Assembly (NCBI GenBank): GCA_950097015.1
Contig: CATNEN010000035.1
Span: forward strand, 1,056,001-1,120,000
Source: Macrostomum hystrix
Taxonomy: Eukaryota > Platyhelminthes > Macrostomidae
Direction: 5' to 3'
DNA length: 64,000 nt
Below the pieces are notes generated by a model. It had not been told where the DNA came from. It saw only the letters and a program-made list of their open reading frames with translations, and did not search any database. Shown one piece after another: positions 57,323 to 64,000 of this stretch; within the stretch, counting starts at the first letter, position 1, and each line of letters begins with the position of its first letter. The translations under genes were made by a program, and so were the position numbers.

Positions 57323-57775
57323 ATCTCCTAGTTTCCCAAATGAGTAAAGAAAAATAGTTTCAGTTTCTTGTCTCATTTGTCTTTGACTGGCAATCTGACA
57401 ATAGAAATATAGAAATCCACTATACAGCCTAAAAGCAGAAAGCTTTCTATTGGCTGTCCTATCGAGATTCATCTTAATAACCCATTGAGCTCAACACTTT
57501 CTGAACTGCGTTTTCATACCGAATGCATGCGGAGCAGCCTGATTGGCTGGGGGAGGCATAGAATGGGGGCGGCTAGGCGCTGACAAGCAGGGCTAAGAGA
57601 TGTGAAGTTGGTTCTAGTAATTTTTCCCGCCAGAACTAGAAGCATTAAACTCTACCACTACTTTGCTCTCCTGCCTCCAGACTCCTATGTAATCCGATAG
57701 GATTTACTGTGAATATTTGAATCTCACATATAAGCATTGCCAATAGTGGTAGTGCTATATAGAATTAAGCATTAG

Positions 57776-57969
57776 TTGCACAAGCTAATTCCAACACGAC
57801 TTGGGCAGCTCATGCCCGCTGCGATAGTTAGCAACCCAGCCATCGCCGCCGCCTCCGCCGCCGCAGCCACCTCGCCAGTGGCAGCAGCGGGTTCTGCTAA
57901 TCAGCACCAGCAGAAGACGACCACCCTTCACCAAAAGCAGCACAGCGGCTTGTTGTTGAGTCCGTTCGG
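57776..57969 (+). CDS. possible Ala/Gln-rich exon, perhaps of the LNX-like gene
   Basis: An open segment bounded by ATTAG at 57775 and a TTCGG/GTGAGG donor at 57969 encodes LGQLMPAAIVSNPAIAAAS, then an Ala-rich and Gln/His/Thr-rich stretch (GSANQHQQKTTTLHQK) and SGLLLSPFG. Composition matches the low-complexity linkers elsewhere in this window. The phase does not join directly to the RING exon at 54951 with this acceptor. A different acceptor (57831) or an intervening exon would be needed. The acceptor lacks a good pyrimidine tract. Confidence 0.35.
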
Positions 57970-58019
57970 GTGAGGCACTGGGGACCGCTTCCTATCTGAA
58001 TACTCAGCTTCAGAACCTA

Positions 58020-59090
58020 ATCTGATCTGAATCCTCAGGAATAGGACCAAATCTGATCTGAATCCTCAGGATGAGGACCACATCCAATCTGAATCCTCAG
58101 GATGAGGACCACATCCAATCTGAATCCTCAGGATGAGGACCACATCCAATCTGAATCCTCAGGATGAGGACCACATCCAATCTGAATCCTCAGAATGAGG
58201 ACCACATCCAGTTTGAATCCTCATGATGAGAACCACATCCAATCTGAATCCTCAGAATAAGGACCACATCCAATCTGAATCCTCAGAATGAGGACCACAT
58301 CCAGTTTGAATCCTCATGATGAGAACCACATCCAATCTGAATCCTAAGAATGAGGACCACATCCAGTTTGAATCCTCATGATGAGAACCACATCCAATCT
58401 GAATCCTCAGAATAAGGACCACATCCAATCTGAATCCTCAGAATGAGGACCACATCCAGTTTGAATCCTCATGATGAGAACCACATCCAATCTGAATCCT
58501 AAGAATGAGGACCACATCCAGTTTGAATCCTCAGGATGAGAACCACATCCAATCTGAATCCTCAGGATGAGGACCACATCCAATCTGAATCCTCAGGATG
58601 AGGACCACATCCAATCTGAATCCTCAGAATGAGGACCACATCCAGTTTGAATCCTCATGATGAGAACCACATCCAATCTGAATCCTCAGAATAAGGACCA
58701 CATCCAATCTGAATCCTCAGAATGAGGACCACATCCAGTTTGAATCCTCATGATGAGAACCACATCCAATCTGAATCCTAAGAATGAGGACCACATCCAG
58801 TTTGAATCCTCATGATGAGAACCACATCCAATCTGAATCCTCAGAATAAGGACCACATCCAATCTGAATCCTCAGAATGAGGACCACATCCAGTTTGAAT
58901 CCTCATGATGAGAACCACATCCAATCTGAATCCTAAGAATGAGGACCACATCCAGTTTGAATCCTCATGATGAGAACCACATCCAATCTGAATCCTAAGA
59001 ATGAGGACCACATCCAGTTTGAATCCTCAGAATGAGGACCACATCCAATCTGAATCCTCAGGATGAGGACCACATCCAGTCTGAATCTAG
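58020..59090. repeat. 31-bp minisatellite (about 34 copies)
   Basis: Unit GAATCCTCAGAATGAGGACC then ACATCCAATCT, with subtypes CAGGATG, CAGAATA, CATGATGAGAACC and CAGTTT. An ordered block of four or five subtypes recurs several times (from about 58235, 58410, 58670 and 58825), a higher-order repeat. Confidence 0.96.
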
Positions 59091-59094
59091 ACCT

Positions 59095-59547
59095 AGACTA
59101 CACCATAAAATTCCAACTGTGTGAAAGTCCTGATCGTGTCCCTGTACAGTTAACCTAATTCCTAAGAATCAATCATTGCTCTTATCACTATTGCTCTATT
59201 ATCCGGCCTCTATCCGTTCCTCTCTATACCCCCTTTCTATCACGGTCCCTATCTTTTTCTAGCCTTAGTATCGATCGTATAATATATGTATCTATTACAA
59301 ACGATACACACAAGCGTATAGACAGACCGGGGTGCGCAATTTGACACCCGAGAACGACAGGAAAGCTAAACGCACCCTCGAGGCATGCGCGCCCAGATCG
59401 AATCCCGGGGACTGCTAGATCTGCGGAATCCGCCGCGTTCTACAACCTCCTAACTTTACTTTACGTACAGTAATCTACAATCACAATCACCTACAATCGC
59501 CATTTTTCACAGTCTTGTTTGTTATGACCTGTATGCATTCTATCTTT
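59095..59547. other. spacer, nothing recognised
   Basis: Unique sequence. A B-box-like GATCGAATCC at about 59396 has no matching A-box or tRNA fold. Confidence 0.4.
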
Positions 59548-59891
59548 CTAAGGGGGTCGGTGGCAGAGCGGCTAACGCGTTCGCCTCTCGCACCAAGGTC
59601 CCCAAGTTCTATTCCGCGGCGACATTCATCTGGGGCGCAGCCGCGAAGAGAAGGCTTGGGAGTTTTTCGTGCAATTTACGACCTTACAGAGGGCCAAACC
59701 TCCAAGGCACAGGGAGTGTACACTGCCTGACGATGAGAAAGTCGTGGCAGATGTACACACCTGTGTGAGAGTGCGTGTGTGCTCAGGAGTCAGCGAAATG
59801 GGCAGAATTGCCTCCTCGCTGGCTGCGGGTCTAGTGTCACCAAATGATGTGCCATTGCCCGCAGCCCCCCTACAATCTAATTTTCTTTTTA

Positions 59892-59923
<32 letters not shown>

Positions 59924-59928
59924 GCATT
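59548..59928 (+). mobile_element. SINE-B, full copy
   Basis: Head GGGGGTCGGTGGCAGAGCGG (A-box TGGCAGAGCGG) and B-box-like AAGTTCTATTCC, body AGAGAAGGCTTGGGAG and CACTGCCTGACGATGAG, 3' end GTGTCACCAAATGATGTGCC then GCAGCCCCCCTAC, and an (ATT)n tail at 59893-59925. It is the most complete copy of the family here. Confidence 0.88.
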
Positions 59929-60822
59929 CTATCTGGCCCTATTTATTTACTATAATCCTACGATGAATACGAGAGCTAAACGTGACTTCTGTCTGTCTGT
60001 CTGTCTGTCTGCCCGTCCATAGGGCCACTAATTGGGGGAAGGGGCGCAGCAGCAGAACTTGGCCCCAAATGTTCGGGCTTAATCAACCGAGAACAAACGC
60101 AGCTATCATTTGTGTGTGTGAATGTGTGTTTGTGTGTAGTCTCTGCCCCATCCGTAGGCATACCTCATATCGGCTTGGCGCTCATACACCTTATATCATA
60201 CCTGTGCAAGGCCTGATTGCCAGGCTCAAATCCACTTCTGTCTGTCTGTTAAATATTTGTGCTATATCTGTACTACTGTAGCGCTTCGGAATACGCTGAC
60301 CAAGGCACAATAATTTAGTATTGCACCACCTGAGCTCAGCCAGTGCGCCGCTTGCCTGTTCTCATCCACCAGCTGCTTTTTCCTCCTCGCTTTCTTCCTC
60401 AAAAACTGCGGCAGCGGATGCGCGGATTGAAGATTTTCATCGGCTAAAATGTTCCAACAGACAGTGAGCATTTGGATGCGACAGCTATCGGCTCCATGAT
60501 ATTGGGATTAGAAGGAAAGGGGAATATATAGGGAGTGCGGATCCGGACACAGTCGGCTTTCTGCCCGATCTTCACTCAAATTGGTCCCAGGCCTCTTTCC
60601 CTCTCCCCTTCTACTTCTTGAACAGTTTGACGCATTCTAAGCATGACGGCTTATATAGCATGAGCACAAACTCAAGGCAAGATTGTGTGCGTGCCGGAGG
60701 TTTTTTGAGAAGACGGCACAGGACAGACTGGCTGGAGGAAATATTTATTTAATTTCGCGCCTAAGTCTCCAAGTGGACTGTGGAGAGAGCAGCTCAAGTA
60801 GAGTGAGTCGAGACGGACGAGT

Positions 60823-60865
<43 letters not shown>

Positions 60866-60869
60866 TGTG

Positions 60870-60908
<39 letters not shown>

Positions 60909-62100
60909 GTGACTGAAGGGCAGTTTAGAAAAGGCGGTACTTTTAGGCTCATATGAAGAAAAGTAGTTCTCAAATAGCCTGTGACTGGACTTTCGTTTGA
61001 AAATCGTTCTTCATCGTCAGTTTTGAGAACAGAACTTATTTGAGTGGGAAGAGATGGAGAGAATGCGGGGGTGGCTTGTGTGCCTTTACCAGCCTGCTCA
61101 AACTTTGTGCTCCGAAAAATGGAGATCTCAAGTTATTTTTCTGTTAAGAGCGTCGACGAGTGGGCGTAAATTACTGGCAAAAATATGATCAGATAGGATC
61201 AGAGAGCGAGGGAGTGTGTTTTCGCCTATGCGTCCGAACTTTTAGACGCGCATGTGAAAAAACCAGCGCCTTCGTCACTAATTTATTACAGTTGGTTGGT
61301 GCATGTCTGGCTGGAATGGTGGAGTTGTGTGTGTACGTGTGTGCGAGATTAACTAGACCAACACAGATGCTGCGAGCAACCCCATTCATTCTGCCATTTC
61401 CTAGAATGGAATCCATTTCGGAGCCTATCTAATGCATCTATCAAGCTATCTAACCATATCCATCTGGCCCGCCAAGTGGCTCTAATGCGTGTCTCAGCCT
61501 CCTCCTCGCGTTTTTGGCCCTGTGCAGGAAGATGCGCCGCCATCATTCGGTCGTTTCGTCCGATCGTTCGCTCCATTTCCTGTGTTCGGCTGCGTCTTCC
61601 TAACTCCAAACCCTCGTCCCCCTGCCTTGCAATGCTGATCAGATCTTAGCAAATCAAGTCCTTACTGATGTGGACCAAAGCATTAGTTGGGTCTTGACCT
61701 TCCGATTCCTGAAATTCCTGCCTCATTTCTCCGAGTCAGTAGACAGTCCGGCTGGGAAACAGATCGCTGCTAATTATGCATGCGAAACAGCTGCTGCCCT
61801 CCCCCCCTCACCCTCCAGTACTCGGCCTTATTGCTCTTTGCCTCTCCCGCTCCCGCTAATGCCTGTTTGCTCATGCACCGGACCCTCTCTTCCACAACCC
61901 CACTGAAACCCCAGTCTGCTTGCGCCAATACCTTCTCATCTCTCCCCTGGCTCTTCTTGTCGTCAAACAGGTTCTAGCTCTCTTTCTTTCTTTCACTTCT
62001 AGAATAGTTGACGAAAGAATGCAAATCAACTTAACTTTGATGAAGTTTTCTTGCTATTTTTTTCTTTACTTTGCGTGTAAACTGTGAAAATTGCATTTCT
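59929..62100. other. intergenic, simple repeats
   Basis: Contains (CTGT)n at 59986-60012, a (GT)n tract at about 60824-60907 and GC-moderate pyrimidine-rich stretches (60300-60650 and 61460-61980). No gene and no LNX PDZ exon was recognised. Confidence 0.5.
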
Positions 62101-62104
62101 ACTG

Positions 62105-63985
62105 GTCACCCCATACTCTGATAGATTGGTGGCCAGTTCACACCATACTCTGATAGATTGGTGGCCAGTTCACCCCATACTCTGACAGATTGGTGGCCAG
62201 TTCACCCCATACTCTGATAGATTGGTGGCCAGTTCACCCCATACTCTGACAGATTGGTGGCGAGTTCACCCCATACTCTCTGACAGATTGGTGGCCAGTT
62301 CACCCCATACTCTCTGACAGATTGGTGGCCAGTTCACCCCATACTCTCTGACAGACTGGTGGCCAGTTCACCCCATACTCTGACAGATTGGTGGCCAGTT
62401 CACCCCATACTCTGATAGATTGGTGGCCAGTTCACCCCATACTCTGATAGATTGGTGGCTAGTTCACCCCATACTCTCTGACAGATTGGTGGCCAGTTCA
62501 CCCCATACTCTGATAGATTGGTGGCCAGTTCACCCCATACTCTGATAGATTGGTGGCCAGTTCACCCCATACTCTGATAGATTGGTGGCCAGTTCACCCC
62601 ATACTCTCTGACAGATTGGTGGCCAGTTCACCCCATACTCTGATAGATTGGTGGCCAGTTCACCCCATACTCTGATAGATTGGTGGCCAGTTCACCCCAT
62701 ACTCTCTGACAGATTGGTGGCCAGTTCACCCCATACTCTGATAGATTGGTGGCCAGTTCACCCCATACTCTCTGACAGATTGGTGGCCAGTTCACCCCAT
62801 ACTCTGATAGATTGGTGGCCAGTTCACCCCATACTCTCTGACAGATTGGTGGCCAGTTCACCCCATACTCTGATAGATTGGTGGCCAGTTCACCCCATAC
62901 TCTCTGACAGATTGGTGGCCAGTTCACCCCATACTCTCTGACAGATTGGTGGCCAGTTCACCCCATACTCTCTGACAGATTGGTGGCCAGTTCACCCCAT
63001 ACTCTCTGACAGATTGGTGGCCAGTTCACCCCATACTCTGATAGATTGGTGGCCAGTTCACCCCATACTCTCTGACAGATTGGTGGCCAGTTCACCCCAT
63101 ACTCTCTGACAGATTGGTGGCCAGTTCACCCCATACTCTCTGACAGATTGGTGGCCAGTTCACCCCATACTCTCTGACAGATTGGTGGCCAGTTCACCCC
63201 ATACTCTCTGACAGATTGGTGGCCAGTTCACCCCATACTCTCTGACAGATTGGTGGCCAGTTCACCCCATACTCTCTGACAGATTGGTGGCCAGTTCACC
63301 CCATACTCTCTGACAGATTGGTGGCCAGTTCACCCCATACTCTCTGACAGATTGGTGGCCAGTTCACCCCATACTCTCTGACAGATTGGTGGCCAGTTCA
63401 CCCCATACTCTCTGACAGATTGATGGCCAGTTCACCCCATACTCTCTGACAGATTGGTGGCCAGTTCACCCCATACTCTCTGACAGATTGGTGGCCAGTT
63501 CACCCCATACTCTGATAGATTGGTGGCCAGTTCACCCCATACTCTGACAGATTGGTGGCCAGTTCACCCCATACTCTGACAGATTGGTGGCCAGTTCACC
63601 CCATACTCTGACAGATTGGTGGCCAGTTCACCCCATACTCTGACAGATTAGTGGCGAGAGGCGAGATCACCCCATACTCTCTGATAGATTGGTGGCCAGT
63701 TCACCCCATACTCTCTGACAGATTGGTGGCGAGATCACCCCATACTGTCTGATAGATTGGTGGCGAGATCACCCCATACTCTCTGATAGATTGGTGGCCA
63801 GTTCACCCCATTCTCTCTGACAGATTGGTGGCCAGTTCACCCCATACTCTGACAGATTGGTGGCCAGATCACCCCATACTCTGACAGATTGGTGGCCAGA
63901 TCACCCCATACTCTGACAGATTGGTGGCCAGATCACCCCATACTCTGACAGATTGGTGGCCAGATCACCCCATACTCTCTGACAG
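62105..63985. repeat. 32/34-bp minisatellite (about 56 copies)
   Basis: Unit GATTGGTGGCCAGTTCACCCC then ATACTCTGATA (32 bp) or ATACTCTCTGACA (34 bp). The 32-bp type dominates the left and the 34-bp type the right-centre (62940-63480). The last 350 bases introduce GCGAGATCA and CCAGATCA subtypes. The array ends close to the window edge. Confidence 0.97.
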
Positions 63986-64000
63986 TGCATGACTTCAACC

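Noticed and set aside
62105-63985. CRISPR-like regular repeats
   Set aside because: Units are directly adjacent with no unique spacers, and the gene content is animal; this is a minisatellite. The same applies to the other arrays.

Overview
The window reads as nuclear DNA from an invertebrate bilaterian animal. Genes are split by GT-AG introns, and GC-rich exons sit in AT-rich non-coding DNA. The gene families are animal ones: ACK kinase, LNX, BAF, SLC10, aquaporin and a class A GPCR. tRNA-derived SINEs and a decayed non-LTR retrotransposon are present. Tandem minisatellites make up roughly a fifth of the sequence. A lophotrochozoan fits, and a repeat-rich free-living flatworm such as Macrostomum is my best guess, but nothing here proves the species.

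Layout from left to right. Positions 1319-7454 (minus) hold glycogen phosphorylase, whose last exon lies beyond the left edge; its introns carry two minisatellites and SINE pieces. Positions 8.4-8.7 kb are a GC-rich block with an unrecognised minus-strand reading frame. 10047-11033 (plus) is an intronless RING plus TRAF-type zinc-finger protein with an unfamiliar tandem Cys repeat. 13448-17933 (plus) is an eight-exon ACK/TNK-family tyrosine kinase (SAM-like, kinase, SH3, CRIB, polyQ) with an altered DFG motif and a one-base frame conflict. 18.3-20.9 kb holds two minisatellites. 21733-24998 (plus) is a three-exon aquaporin with a 1.2 kb minisatellite in intron 1. 25-31 kb has no gene but several simple and tandem repeats. 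31190-32798 (plus) is a two-exon class A-like GPCR, followed by a 2.8 kb 31-bp minisatellite and a broken retrotransposon endonuclease fragment.

The right half continues as follows. 37527-41539 (minus) is a three-exon SLC10 (bile-acid/sodium symporter) protein with a glycosylated ectodomain. 44934-45485 (plus) is NC2-beta/DR1. 47226-47900 (plus) is barrier-to-autointegration factor, preceded by MEF2/E-box-bearing 41-bp repeats and followed by a foldback element. From 52221 (plus) come the N-terminal exons of an LNX-type RING protein, interleaved with 28-, 23- and 31-bp arrays; its PDZ exons are not in view. The window ends in a 1.9 kb minisatellite.

The genes do not form one pathway. Products include metabolism (phosphorylase), membrane transport and signalling (aquaporin, SLC10, GPCR, ACK), ubiquitin-type RING proteins and nuclear factors (DR1, BAF). 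The distinctive feature is the repeat landscape: many arrays sit in introns, several carry perfect transcription-factor-like motifs in every unit, and some end within tens of bases of splice acceptors.
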